Positions 1 through 7,392 of a DNA stretch of 33,326 nucleotides are shown here, in pieces; the first letter of the stretch is position 1; every line of letters starts with the position of its first letter. Source of the DNA: a virus; IMG/VR virus record IMGVR_UViG_3300007760_000056, positions 1 through 33,326 of that record; one strand, written 5' to 3'. Below the pieces are notes generated by a model. The model was not told where the DNA came from, searched no databases, and saw nothing but the letters and a program-made list of their open reading frames with translations. The position numbers and the translations under genes were made by a program.

Positions 1-93
1 CTTCAATCGTTTTACAGAAATATCATTGAATACTGTTCCAAACAATACTACAATATTTCTTATATTTTTATTATATGAATGATAACCAAACAT
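1..93 (-). CDS. gp15: Tail sheath completion protein gp15, N-terminal fragment (partial)
   Basis: Only the first 31 codons are inside the window; the gene runs off the left edge. The start codon overlaps the gp14 stop by one base (TAATG). The visible peptide begins MFGYHSYNKNIRN and continues with VVLFGTVFNDISVKR. This resembles the start of T4 gp15 (MFGYFYNSSFRR, then GDLFSNIQIKR) in spacing and residues. In T4, gp15 caps the tail tube and sheath and joins the tail to the neck. Position directly after gp14 is the T4 order and supports the call. The match to gp15 is from memory of the T4 protein, and only a short N-terminus is available. Confidence 0.8.
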   Translation of the reverse strand, partial: MFGYHSYNKNIRNIVVLFGTVFNDISVKRLK

Positions 94-941
94 TATAAGT
101 CTCCTTCACTCCACGGATCCATTTCAGAAAAGTCTAATATGTTATCACCATCTGTTTCCAAAATCTTATTATCAGCATATGGAACTGTTGGTAACAATTG
201 ATCATCTGTTGCAGCTGATTGTGACCATACTGCACCACTTGTATTACCAGTAATATTTGTATTTATTGCAAATGTTCCAACAATATTATTAACTCTTAGT
301 GTTCTAGTACTGGATGTCCATGATGCAACTATTGCTGTACTAGTTGCTGTTGTTAGTGTTGCCCCTTGATATACTACTTCATCTATAGCATATGTTCCTG
401 ATCCACCAGTAGCCAATACTAAATCTACAGCATATGCATTATTTCTTTCAACTTTATCAACATCAGTACCAGCATCAATTTTTTCTTCACCGTATTGGAA
501 TACTTCACAAGTTAATTCAAAAACATAATTCTTTCCAATTTGGTAAAACGGTTGTTCATCTTCAACAAACTTAATTTCAAATGTACCTTTTGAATGTGGA
601 AAATATATTAAATCACCCTCAAGTGGCTTAGCCATATCTGTTGCAAACGTAAAAGATTCTGCGTGAACAACTAAAATAAGTTCATCACGAATATCTAAAC
701 CAAACTTAGAAATAGCATCATCCGGTCCACCAAAATTATCACTAGACTTAATATACATTTCAATTTGATACGCATTACTAAATTTAGACAAAACATCTTC
801 ATTAATTACTAAATCTTCTTTGACAAGAGTTCTCGGCAAATACATTACATCTATACCAGCCTGTTGAATCACTTCTCGATTAATTTCATTCAGTAAGTTC
901 TGATCTGCTAATGCGTTTTGGAAGTATATATTTGAGGCCAT
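93..941 (-). CDS. gp14: Neck protein gp14
   Basis: This 282-residue protein resembles T4 gp14, which with gp13 forms the neck joining the capsid portal to the tail. Shared marks with T4 gp14 are the 'YxPR' segment near residue 34, EGDLIYFP at about 108-115, the following FEI, and FYQIGKN at about 132-138 (T4 has FYQLGQN). The C-terminus is acidic, as in T4. Residues of about 170-245 are a Gly/Thr/Ser-rich insert (VGTFAIN, ITGNTSGA) not present in T4 gp14 as I remember it; a similar segment is in gp7 and in the giant structural protein of this window. The gene follows gp13 with 3 bases between them and is coupled to gp15 through TAATG. Confidence 0.9.
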   Translation of the reverse strand: MASNIYFQNALADQNLLNEINREVIQQAGIDVMYLPRTLVKEDLVINEDVLSKFSNAYQIEMYIKSSDNFGGPDDAISKFGLDIRDELILVVHAESFTFATDMAKPLEGDLIYFPHSKGTFEIKFVEDEQPFYQIGKNYVFELTCEVFQYGEEKIDAGTDVDKVERNNAYAVDLVLATGGSGTYAIDEVVYQGATLTTATSTAIVASWTSSTRTLRVNNIVGTFAINTNITGNTSGAVWSQSAATDDQLLPTVPYADNKILETDGDNILDFSEMDPWSEGDL

Positions 942-944
942 AAA

Positions 945-1688
945 TTACCCTATATATCCATCAGGTGGAAGTTCATATTTCATACTCATTTCTTCTTCAA
1001 TCTTTATAATTTCTTCAGTTGCTTCAGAAAAAATAGTCTGGCCGTCAAGTGAAATACCACCAGGCAAAGTAACACCGGTAAATTTCTTTAAGTTACTTCC
1101 CCATTGTTGTTTGATTAATGCTGTCGCATATTTCTTTAAGAACATATCATTATATACTTCTGTATATGTAGTAGGATCAAGGGCTCTATATGCTTCTATG
1201 ATAAGTATAGTTCCTACTGAAAATTTATTAGACCAATCTGTTTCCAAATACATTTTATTTTGTTTTCTATTAAATAATAATGTAGGCTGAATAGAAAACA
1301 AATGTTCCACTAATGAAAAATTAGTTTGAGACATAGCCCAATTAATCATTGTAGAACTTCGGAAATTCTCCAAATCATTTAACCGTAACTGATATTCTTC
1401 ATTAAAGAACCCAGTTTGAAAAGCATTAAAATTTGGAATAGGTAACACACGCAAAACACTAACAACTGGATCAACAACATCTATATACTCGTTATCAATA
1501 TCCGTCTGTGTTATTGTATGTTTTAGAAAAACTTTCTCTACACCGTCAAAGTGATACTCTTGAAAAAATTCAATAGCATCATCAATACGATCAGAAACTT
1601 GTTCGTCATCAACATTAATTTCTGTTACTGGCGCACCAAGCCTTCTTAAACAGTAATCAATAAGTCCTTGTCTAGTAGTTATAGCCAT
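945..1688 (-). CDS. gp13: Neck protein gp13
   Basis: This 247-residue protein matches the T4 gp13 neck family. Visible marks are LRRLGAP at residues 14-20, an acidic 'DDAIEFFQEYHFDGV' block ending near residue 50 (T4: ALELYGEYHFDGV), and TLPGGISLDG at about 207-216 (T4: MLPGGVTIDG). It ends in ELPPDGYIG, comparable to the T4 end in PPFGILVG. It is shorter than T4 gp13 (about 309 residues). In T4 gp13 acts in head completion and neck formation. The start is ATG preceded by TTAGGAT; that ribosome site lies in the last codons of the upstream 71-residue gene, suggesting translational coupling. Confidence 0.9.
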   Translation of the reverse strand: MAITTRQGLIDYCLRRLGAPVTEINVDDEQVSDRIDDAIEFFQEYHFDGVEKVFLKHTITQTDIDNEYIDVVDPVVSVLRVLPIPNFNAFQTGFFNEEYQLRLNDLENFRSSTMINWAMSQTNFSLVEHLFSIQPTLLFNRKQNKMYLETDWSNKFSVGTILIIEAYRALDPTTYTEVYNDMFLKKYATALIKQQWGSNLKKFTGVTLPGGISLDGQTIFSEATEEIIKIEEEMSMKYELPPDGYIG

Positions 1689-1694
1689 ATGATT

Positions 1695-1910
1695 TTATCC
1701 TAATGCAACAGCCATTACAATTGCTTTGGCAGTTGCTGTGGCTTCTGTTATACCACCAGCACTGGCAACTTCAACAATAGTATTGCTAGAATTTCTAATA
1801 TAAACTTTTTGATCTGCTGTATTAACTGCCATTTCACCGACAGCTAAATCACTCGTAGTTGGTACTGATAATGCTGTTTCACTTTTCTTTGGTTTTATTA
1901 CTGTTGCCAT
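1695..1910 (-). CDS. Short fibre-start-like structural protein (71 aa)
   Basis: The protein begins MATVIKPKKSETALSVPT and contains AVGEMAVNTADQKVYIRN, a segment commonly found at the N-terminus of marine phage fibre and head-decoration proteins (the 'GE-xAvN-xaDqkiYv' module). It stops after 71 residues, with an Ala-rich tail ending AIVMAVALG, so it looks like a fibre attachment module without a shaft or head. The first 32 bases overlap the end of the upstream coiled-coil gene, with GAGGATAAAGTAG as ribosome site. It lies just before gp13, where T4 carries wac (fibritin). A whisker or neck-fibre role is inference from position only. It may also be a truncated fibre gene. Confidence 0.75.
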   Translation of the reverse strand: MATVIKPKKSETALSVPTTSDLAVGEMAVNTADQKVYIRNSSNTIVEVASAGGITEATATAKAIVMAVALG

Positions 1911-2067
1911 CTACTTTATCCTCTTCTTGTAAAACCTTTGCTTCTTCTTGTAAAGTAAGTAACTTCGCTTCCAATTGAATATTCAATGCCACACTATCAT
2001 TCAATTTTGTTTGTAAAACATTAATCAATTGTTGTGCATACTTTAAGTCTTTTTCCATCTTTTCCAT
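1879..2067 (-). CDS. Small coiled-coil protein (62 aa)
   Basis: This is a charged, helical protein. From about residue 8 to 50 it has a heptad-like pattern of Leu/Ile/Val (INVLQTKL, LNIQLEAKLLTLQEEAKVLQ), followed by a polar tail rich in Lys, Asp and Glu. A GGAGTAAATT ribosome site precedes the ATG. I do not recognise a named family. It is co-oriented with, and overlaps by 32 bases, the 71-residue gene before gp13. Because T4 fibritin is a coiled coil encoded at this same position, a small neck-associated coiled coil is possible, but the lengths are very different and this is speculation. Confidence 0.7.
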   Translation of the reverse strand: MEKMEKDLKYAQQLINVLQTKLNDSVALNIQLEAKLLTLQEEAKVLQEEDKVDGNSNKTKEK

Positions 2068-2097
2068 AATTTACTCCATTATAAGTTATTATAAAAA

Positions 2098-3993
2098 TTA
2101 GAAGTTTCCACCGTCTACTACATTTGTCCAAGCAGGTGTTCCTGCATTACTATAAAGAAAATATCCAGTTGTTCCAGCGGCAGTGTTTTGAACTGCACCA
2201 GTACCATTACCATAAAGAATACCATTAGAGGTAAATGTTGAAGCACCAGTTCCACCAAATCCAACTGTTAATTGTGCTGGTGTTGACCAAGTACCACTAG
2301 TAACAATTCCAACACCAGTTGAACTTGAAGTATCTAAACCAGTTCCACCATACGTTGCACTAATGGCTGTTCCATTCCAAGTACCTGTTGTAATAGTTCC
2401 GAGAGTTGTTAAAGCAGTCTGTCCAGTCCATGTGGTATCAATAACAACATTATCAGTTGTAATAGTAATACCTGTTCCTGTATTAACAGAAAGTGTATTA
2501 GAACTTTTAGTTAAACCATCTCCTGCTGTAATTTGACCCGCACCTGAAAATTGTGAAAATACAATTGGGGTTGTTCCAAAAGTAATTGAGGTATCTTGAG
2601 TCATTACATAACCATTGTCTGCATTTGCAGAACCTTTTTCAACAAAGAAGAAAACACCAGAACTTAATTCACTAGCAGTATCAGCATCTGTTGTTCTTGT
2701 CAATACCCAATTAGTAGAACCATTACCAACTGTCGTAACTTCATAAATACCATTTTGTGCAGTAGATGTTTGGTCTTTTACCAATACTCTTTGATTTGCT
2801 GTAAGTGTTATATTATCAATTGCAATTGCGGCTTGTGAACCAGAATTTGTTAGTGTAGCACCAACACCCGCGGGTGTTCCATTACTATATGTAGCAGAAA
2901 GATTTGCTGTTGTTGCTACAACCGTCGAATCCTTTACTTCTAAACCTGATCGAGTATTATCAACATAAGTTTTTACTGCCAGTGCTGATGCAAGTGTAGT
3001 ATGTGTTCCAGCAACACTTGATATATCAGTATCAATAGCTGTTATACCATCTAACAGATTTAACTCTGCCGCTGTTGATGTTACTTGTGTTGCAGAACCA
3101 GAAGCACCAATATAAAAATTAGTTAATTTAACAGTATCAATATGTGAATTACTATCTAATACAACTGCTTTACTTGCCTGTGCTGAACCAGCTGTTGTTA
3201 CATCTACATAATTCAACTTAGCAGTTGTTGCAGTAACACCATCAAGTAAATTAAGTTCTGCTGTAGTTGCAGTAACACCATCAAGTAAATTAAGTTCTGT
3301 TGCTGTTGAAGTAACCAATGTTTCAGAACCGGAAGAACCTATTGATAATGCAGCTGTTTTAACAGCATCAATATGTGAATTTGCATCTAATACAACTGCT
3401 TTACTTGCAGTTGCTGTTCCCGGTGTTACATCTACATATTGCAATTCAGTTTGTGATGAACTCAGACCAGCAAGCTTATTAATTTCAGCAGCTGTTGCTG
3501 TTACTGCTGTTGCAGAACCTGAAGAACCAAGATGTAATGCAGTTGTTTTAACAGCACTCGTATGTGCATTAGCATCTAATACGACAGCCTTACTTGCAGT
3601 TGCAGTACCCGCAGTAACATCTACATAATTTAATTCAGCTGCAGTTGATGTTACTTGTGTTTCAGACCCAGATGAACCAATATGTAGAGCGGCAGTTTTA
3701 ACAGCATCAATATGTGAATTAGAATCTAAGAGAACAGCAGAACTAGCAGTTGCAGTTCCGGCAGTATGATCCAACATATCCATAAAGACTGAACCACCAA
3801 TTACATTAGCAGTACGACCAGATGCTAAACCATCCGCATGTCCAATATATAATTTTCCCGTTCCACTCTCATCTCCACTGCCATCCGCGGCTCTATAGCT
3901 ATAAACCAATTCACCTGCGGTAGCACTGTTGGCGCCAGTTGCACTCGCGGGGACAGTTGATGTTGTCGACCTTTTTATTTGAATAACACTCAT
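2098..3993 (-). CDS. Large repeat-shaft tail fibre / virion structural protein (631 aa)
   Basis: The N-terminus (MSVIQIKRSTTSTVP, then ATAGELVYSY, GTGKLYIGHADG) is the typical start of marine T4-like phage fibres and probably docks on the virion. Residues of about 70-310 contain about five copies of a roughly 45-residue unit: AELNYVDVT, then GTATASKAVVLD, then IDAVKTAAL, then IGSSGS, ending VTSTAAELN. A block at about 340-480 contains ANQRVLVKDQT, NGIYEVTTVG and WVLTRTTDAD, a module common in phage fibres. The C-terminal part is built of Gly/Thr-rich 'GTWNGTAI' and 'FGGTGASTF' strands and ends in DGGNF. No catalytic residues are apparent. The array function is inferred as an elongated trimeric fibre. 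Confidence 0.85.
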   Translation of the reverse strand: MSVIQIKRSTTSTVPASATGANSATAGELVYSYRAADGSGDESGTGKLYIGHADGLASGRTANVIGGSVFMDMLDHTAGTATASSAVLLDSNSHIDAVKTAALHIGSSGSETQVTSTAAELNYVDVTAGTATASKAVVLDANAHTSAVKTTALHLGSSGSATAVTATAAEINKLAGLSSSQTELQYVDVTPGTATASKAVVLDANSHIDAVKTAALSIGSSGSETLVTSTATELNLLDGVTATTAELNLLDGVTATTAKLNYVDVTTAGSAQASKAVVLDSNSHIDTVKLTNFYIGASGSATQVTSTAAELNLLDGITAIDTDISSVAGTHTTLASALAVKTYVDNTRSGLEVKDSTVVATTANLSATYSNGTPAGVGATLTNSGSQAAIAIDNITLTANQRVLVKDQTSTAQNGIYEVTTVGNGSTNWVLTRTTDADTASELSSGVFFFVEKGSANADNGYVMTQDTSITFGTTPIVFSQFSGAGQITAGDGLTKSSNTLSVNTGTGITITTDNVVIDTTWTGQTALTTLGTITTGTWNGTAISATYGGTGLDTSSSTGVGIVTSGTWSTPAQLTVGFGGTGASTFTSNGILYGNGTGAVQNTAAGTTGYFLYSNAGTPAWTNVVDGGNF

Positions 3994-4011
3994 TCTACTT
4001 CTCCTTTATTG

Positions 4012-4293
4012 TTAAGTAATCTGTCCACCATCAATAGTCATTGTGTTCCAATCTGTTGTTACATACTTTGAAGTAGTAGCATTCCAAAGTAGTATGCTTT
4101 GGTCTACAAGATTAGTCGTATCAACATCACCCATATCATTAACATTTGTTCCAGTTAAATTTGATGTAATATTTATAGTTCCTGATGGATTACCAGTAGT
4201 AGTTGATTTAACAACACCACCGGAATCAGAAGAAACTTTAATAACATCACTTGTATCACCAGTAAATTGTTTCTTGACGATTACATTTGCCAT
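4012..4293 (-). CDS. Small fibre-associated structural protein (93 aa)
   Basis: The sequence MANVIVKKQFTGDTSD is followed by a polar beta-rich middle (SGTINITSNLTGTNVNDMGD) and a C-terminal LLWNATTSKYVTTDW motif. 'LLWNxttxkYv' segments are common in shaft parts of phage fibres. The upstream 113-residue gene ends 5 bases away and the large fibre gene begins 18 bases downstream, so these form one translation unit. It is too short to be a complete fibre; a fibre accessory or a separated fibre module are both possible. I see no enzymatic motif. Confidence 0.7.
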   Translation of the reverse strand: MANVIVKKQFTGDTSDVIKVSSDSGGVVKSTTTGNPSGTINITSNLTGTNVNDMGDVDTTNLVDQSILLWNATTSKYVTTDWNTMTIDGGQIT

Positions 4294-4298
4294 TTATT

Positions 4299-4640
4299 CT
4301 ATGCCTTTGTTACATTAGGTTTAATGTGTATCTTTCCTTCCATGACTCTAGTAACGGTTCCACCACTGGATGTAATTTCAACATCATAATAATAATAACC
4401 AGCTTTAATTGCAGTTGTTTGTGTCGCTGTTAAGGTCATATTAATCTTACCTGAAGTAGCTGGTGATACAAGTGATGTTGTAAATGTATGATAAGCAGTT
4501 GATGTATAATTTTTTCTTATTTGTGATGCTACTGTAAAATCAGTAAGATTCATAGCCGTTACACCATCAGCCTGATAAACAGTAATAGCATTACTATAAG
4601 AAGTACCTTGATCAATTGTAAGATTTAATATTCCTGCCAT
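4299..4640 (-). CDS. Beta-sandwich virion protein, MAGILNLTIDQG family (113 aa)
   Basis: The protein starts MAGILNLTIDQGTSYS and has the pattern 'TIdqGxxf...DLTdftvasQIRkny' followed by 'INMTLTATQTTAIKAGYYYYDVEI' split over two strands, ending 'RVMEGKIHIKPNVT'. This is a compact all-beta protein that I recall as common in cyanophage and pelagiphage virion operons, comparable to small baseplate or fibre adaptor domains. A TATAAATA late-promoter-like box lies about 20 bases before its ATG and an AAGGACTTAAC ribosome site follows. It may therefore begin a separate late transcript running through the 631-residue fibre and the neck genes. Exact function is unknown. Confidence 0.8.
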   Translation of the reverse strand: MAGILNLTIDQGTSYSNAITVYQADGVTAMNLTDFTVASQIRKNYTSTAYHTFTTSLVSPATSGKINMTLTATQTTAIKAGYYYYDVEITSSGGTVTRVMEGKIHIKPNVTKA

Positions 4641-4659
4641 GTTAAGTCCTTTTTACTAT

Positions 4660-4667
4660 TATTTATA
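4660..4667 (-). promoter_or_regulatory. Candidate T4-type late promoter (TATAAATA)
   Basis: On the minus strand this reads TATAAATA, the late -10 box of T4-like phages read by the sigma-like gp55 system. It lies in the 39-base gap before the gene starting at 4640, about 20 bases from the ATG. The same octamer occurs by chance inside genes in this AT-rich DNA, so the placement, not the match alone, is the evidence. Confidence 0.55.
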
Positions 4668-4679
4668 AAGTAAGATTAC

Positions 4680-4988
4680 TTAATCACCCCATTGTACAAA
4701 AACTCTTGAATCATTATTTGATAATAATGGATTAAGTATATCACCTATTTCTTTTATAAAAACTTCTTTTGTATGTATATTTACTTTACGATTAAGATGT
4801 TCTTGATCTTTTTTATATCCTCTATCTTTATAATTTCCACCTACAATTTCATATGAATACGACACTTCATAATCATTGGTATTATTAAGACATTTTGCAT
4901 ATACATCCTTGAAGAAAAAAATAACACCAGCAAACTTTCCAGTTTCAATTTGAAAACAAATTAATGATTTTGATATAAAGTTACTCAA
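4680..4988 (-). CDS. Hypothetical protein (102 aa, TTG start)
   Basis: I do not recognise this protein. It has a hydrophobic N-terminal third (ICFQIETGKFAGVIFFFKD), then a Tyr/Lys/Asn-rich middle and a C-terminus ending RVFVQWGD. No ATG exists in the frame: an in-frame stop lies just upstream, so translation would start at the TTG at 4988 with only a weak ribosome site (AAGAATAAACC). It sits between a YPDIGDQLD-type small protein and a late promoter. Alternatively it could be the surviving 3' part of a longer gene. Its AT-rich codon use looks like the core genes rather than the GC-richer fibre array upstream. Confidence 0.55.
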   Translation of the reverse strand: MSNFISKSLICFQIETGKFAGVIFFFKDVYAKCLNNTNDYEVSYSYEIVGGNYKDRGYKKDQEHLNRKVNIHTKEVFIKEIGDILNPLLSNNDSRVFVQWGD

Positions 4989-5005
4989 GGTTTATTCTTA
5001 GTTAG

Positions 5006-5320
5006 TTATTTCTTTGGGTATTTATCTTTCACAGCTTTTAATTTTGCAGCCATATCTTCTGGAAAAGCACCAGCATGATAGAGCGCATCTAATTGATCAC
5101 CTATGTCAGGATAATCTGATCTCCTATCTCGTTGGTATTTATTTTTATCGTATTCTTCTTGTAGACGAGTTATCTCTGCTTGTATCTCTGCATCAGTTGG
5201 TTGTGTTTGTACTTCGTCAGCCCAATAAATTTGTACATTCGTACCATCATTTTCTTCACTTGCAGAAAAGTTAGCAGTAGGACAAAGAGATGTAAGTGCT
5301 TGTCCAGTTGTTATTCTCAT
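5006..5320 (-). CDS. Fibre-paired small protein, YPDIGDQLD family (104 aa)
   Basis: The N-terminal half is variable (MRITTGQALTSLCPTAN, then an acidic stretch with WADEVQTQPTDAEIQAEI). The C-terminal half has a helical DKNKYQRDRRSDYPDIGDQ segment followed by LDALYHAG and the ending LKAVKDKYPKK. This YPxIGDQLDxxYHAG motif is one I recall from small proteins encoded beside tail-fibre genes in many phages; its function is not established. It starts one base after the 205-residue fibre ends, so the two are probably co-translated. By analogy with fibre/chaperone pairs it may help fold or cap that fibre, which is inference. The same motif is in the 104-residue gene at 5939-6253. Confidence 0.8.
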   Translation of the reverse strand: MRITTGQALTSLCPTANFSASEENDGTNVQIYWADEVQTQPTDAEIQAEITRLQEEYDKNKYQRDRRSDYPDIGDQLDALYHAGAFPEDMAAKLKAVKDKYPKK

Positions 5321-5321
5321 T

Positions 5322-5939
5322 CTATGCTCCTATTTCAAATGCTGTAACCGACCCGATTGAATTTTCATTCAATGTTATTGTTCCACTATTTTTACGAGCT
5401 CGTATTTGATATGTAATAGCTGAAGTTGTAGATGGCGAATCTTTGTAATTCAAAGAAAGTTCACCTCTTCTATTTGTTGCACCAGATTCACCATAGTAAG
5501 CATAAGCTGTACTATCTGAATAAACATCAGTATTTGATCCTCCAACAGTTCGTCTAATAGTCATTGCCCAACCTGAATCACTACCTGCATAATAAAAATG
5601 AGTTCTAACCAATAACAATATAGTTGATGTTGTAGCTGACGGAGTAATAACAGCATTAAGATTGGTAACATCAGCATCACCAGAACCAACAGTATAATTA
5701 GTGGTTGTACTATTATGAACTACTTGCAAAATTTTTCCCCCACCAACCCCATCTATCTGAGTCTGTGCATTAGAAGAAAGTGTATTTATATATTGCAGTT
5801 CCGCTGAAGTTACTGACCCGTCAGCCAGTTTTGTCGCATCGATTCCAGTCGCCAGTGTGTCAGAATCTACTGACCCATCAGGCAATCCACCAGCACTAAG
5901 CCCAGTAATCGTACCATTGCCGTTTATTGCGATTGCCAT
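5322..5939 (-). CDS. Short tail fibre / adhesin (205 aa)
   Basis: The N-terminal module (MAIAINGNGTITGLSAGGLP) is almost the same as in the 229-residue fibre at 9132-9821 and is followed by a short AKI-type shaft (DATKLADGSVTSAELQYINT). From about residue 70 a different beta-rich head begins (KILQVVHNSTTTNYTVG, LLLVRTHFYYAG, TIRRTVGGS, YQIRARKNSGTITLNENS). A similar head, with 'Q(V)xxx..t..y' and 'itltaFEIGA' at the end, occurs in many phage tail proteins. The start overlaps the stop of the preceding small protein (TAATG). It probably binds the host surface; the ligand cannot be told from the sequence. Confidence 0.8.
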   Translation of the reverse strand: MAIAINGNGTITGLSAGGLPDGSVDSDTLATGIDATKLADGSVTSAELQYINTLSSNAQTQIDGVGGGKILQVVHNSTTTNYTVGSGDADVTNLNAVITPSATTSTILLLVRTHFYYAGSDSGWAMTIRRTVGGSNTDVYSDSTAYAYYGESGATNRRGELSLNYKDSPSTTSAITYQIRARKNSGTITLNENSIGSVTAFEIGA

Positions 5940-6253
5940 TAGTTAGCTCCCTTTGGGAATTTTTCTTTTACCCTTTTTATAGCCTCTTGAAATTCATCAC
6001 CACCAAAACCAGCGTGATATATCATATCAAGCTGGTCGCCTATGTCAGGGTATTCAGATTTGCGTCTTTCTCCATATGGCAATTGATTATTCATAGCCAC
6101 CGTCCATTCATCCTCAGTCCAATTTTCTTCGACTACTTCAAGATCAGCCTTATTTATATTGTGTGTAAAGACGGCATTATCAAGGGTTTTATCAGTATAA
6201 GGTGATTCTCTATGTATTATTTGTCCTGTTGATTTTTGTTTTATAAATTTCAT
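5939..6253 (-). CDS. Fibre-paired small protein, YPDIGDQLD family (104 aa)
   Basis: The protein begins MKFIKQKSTGQIIHRES, has an acidic middle with EENWTEDEWTVAMNN, and then the family signature ERRKSEYPDIGDQLDMIYHA with the C-terminal end AIKRVKEKFPKGAN. The C-terminal half is clearly related to the protein at 5006-5320 while the N-terminal half is not, so the partner-specific part is probably N-terminal. It follows the 231-residue C1q-like fibre after 8 bases and its stop overlaps the next fibre start (TAATG). A fibre assembly or attachment helper is inferred from this repeated pairing; no catalytic motif is visible. Confidence 0.8.
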   Translation of the reverse strand: MKFIKQKSTGQIIHRESPYTDKTLDNAVFTHNINKADLEVVEENWTEDEWTVAMNNQLPYGERRKSEYPDIGDQLDMIYHAGFGGDEFQEAIKRVKEKFPKGAN

Positions 6254-6261
6254 AATTTATC

Positions 6262-6957
6262 CTATGATAAGCGGTATACTTGCAACCAACATTTTCCACC
6301 ATCAAGAGTTTGCGTACTCCCCTTGAAATGCATAAAGAAAACTTCTAAGTAATCATTCTGTGCTAGAGGAACCACCACCGCATTTGAAACATTTATTGCT
6401 GAGGTTGTGCTTGTGTTATTCTCAGCGAATATTTGATTCAGCGGTGAAAATGCGGCCGCACCATTTTTATAGAGATGGGCGATGCCTCTTTGACTTGCAC
6501 CAAACCCAGTCTGCATACCTACAGAAAAACTTACAAAATATTTCCCTGCCGCAGGAGCAACATACCTCTCATTTGCTAAATCAAAATTTGAGTCATCGTC
6601 ATAAAGCTCATGTGTGAAAGATATTTTTGTTAAAGTCGTTGTAGCAATAGACTGATTTGTGGAAATACCAGTATGCCCTGCTCCTGCCGCAGAAGCGTAT
6701 GTTGAAACTGGCAAGCTCGTCAAACTAGCCCCCGATATGGCAGGGAGATTCCCAGTAAGTTTACTAGCGGTCAACGTAGAAATTCTTGCGTCAGCAACAG
6801 TACCCGTTGAAATATTAGAAGCATTAAGAGCAGTCAATCCAGAACCACTTCCTGCTAAATTGTGTCCTGACTGAACGGTTACTGTAGTGCCTGACTGTCC
6901 TCCGATTGTATCGGCAGAAATCTTTGAGTTTGTTCCATCTATGTCTATTTGTGGCAT
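6262..6957 (-). CDS. Short tail fibre with C1q-like head (231 aa)
   Basis: After a short start (MPQIDIDGTNSKISADTIGG) the protein has the shared shaft NASNISTGTVADARISTL followed by the SKLTGNLPA hinge. Its DNA in this part is identical over 81 bases to the fibre at 13977-15596. From about residue 90 the head resembles a C1q/TNF-like jelly roll: 'TLTKISFTHELYDDDSNFD', 'RYVAPAAGKYFVSFSVGMQT', 'AHLYKNGAA', and 'VVPLAQNDYLEVFF'. Such heads form compact trimers at fibre tips and can bind host surface molecules. The ribosome site GGAGACTAACTA comes from the end of the relic sequence upstream. The jelly-roll call rests on pattern only. Confidence 0.85.
   Translation of the reverse strand: MPQIDIDGTNSKISADTIGGQSGTTVTVQSGHNLAGSGSGLTALNASNISTGTVADARISTLTASKLTGNLPAISGASLTSLPVSTYASAAGAGHTGISTNQSIATTTLTKISFTHELYDDDSNFDLANERYVAPAAGKYFVSFSVGMQTGFGASQRGIAHLYKNGAAAFSPLNQIFAENNTSTTSAINVSNAVVVPLAQNDYLEVFFMHFKGSTQTLDGGKCWLQVYRLS
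6746..6826. repeat. 81-base perfect direct repeat, copy 1 (partner 15052-15132)
   Basis: The two copies match base for base by eye over 81 bases. Both are inside fibre genes, in the same frame, and encode the NISTGTVADARISTL and SKLTGNL shaft-to-hinge segment. The identity at third codon positions points to recent duplication or gene conversion between these two fibres, which have different heads and different starts. Confidence 0.9.
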
Positions 6958-6974
6958 TAGTTAGTCTCCTTCTT

Positions 6975-7133
6975 CTATCGTATTACCTTCAGCCACCCAT
7001 TCTTGAATCTCTTGGTAGTCACGGTCACCACTATACTTGCTTTCTCTACTCCGTTAGCTTGGAACTTTATATCTTTTGATGCCCCGTCTGCATTGAGGGT
7101 TAAATGTTCCGAGGAACTTTTTATTGTTGACAT
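6975..7133 (-). pseudogene. Mosaic mini-ORF: fibre start joined to relic of a fibre-paired gene (52 aa)
   Basis: An ATG with a clear AGGAGATATAA ribosome site opens a 52-codon frame. Residues 1-33 copy the MSTIKSSSEHLTLNADG start of the fibre at 10140-11378, up to GVEKASI. The remaining residues (VVTVTTKRFKNGW...) have no counterpart. In another frame the same bases, down to a stop at 6961, read DRDYQEIQEWVAEGNT, which resembles the QEWIDEGNTPE segment of the proteins at 9822-10127 and 13656-13964. I read this as a scar left when a fibre start was joined out of frame to a fibre-paired gene. It may still be translated because its ribosome site is intact. Confidence 0.6.
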
Positions 7134-7382
7134 TTATATCTCCTGACTTGCTCTAAAGTCTGCCCATGCCTGTTTAACCGCAGGGGTATGTATCGTATTA
7201 GCAACGTCTTTCACACGTTGATCTTCATTGCTGGTATCTGAATCTGGTTCTACAACGTGTCGGTGATAAGTACGGCTAATCTCTACACCATCACGTTCTA
7301 TAATCGTATCAGTCCTTACTTGTATTTGTCCCATTGGTAATACATTTATACTGCCAATTTCTGTTCGCTCTGTTAAAGCCAT
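7134..7382 (-). CDS. Fibre-paired small protein, MALTERTEIG type (82 aa)
   Basis: I place the start at the ATG at 7382, preceded by AGGAGCAAAATA; an upstream in-frame ATG exists but lies inside the preceding fibre gene and has no ribosome site. The protein has the pattern GSINVLPMGQIQVRTDTIIE, then RDGVEISRTYHRHVVEPDSD and 'IHTPAVKQAWADF'. I recall this type (QVRxaTvixrDGvEIsRxyHRhv) as a frequent small gene next to tail fibre genes in several phage groups, function unknown. It follows the 210-residue fibre after 10 bases, the same arrangement as the YPK-ending small proteins, although it lacks the YPK end. Its stop is followed at once by the mosaic mini-ORF. Confidence 0.8.
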   Translation of the reverse strand: MALTERTEIGSINVLPMGQIQVRTDTIIERDGVEISRTYHRHVVEPDSDTSNEDQRVKDVANTIHTPAVKQAWADFRASQEI

Positions 7383-7392
7383 TATTTTGCTC

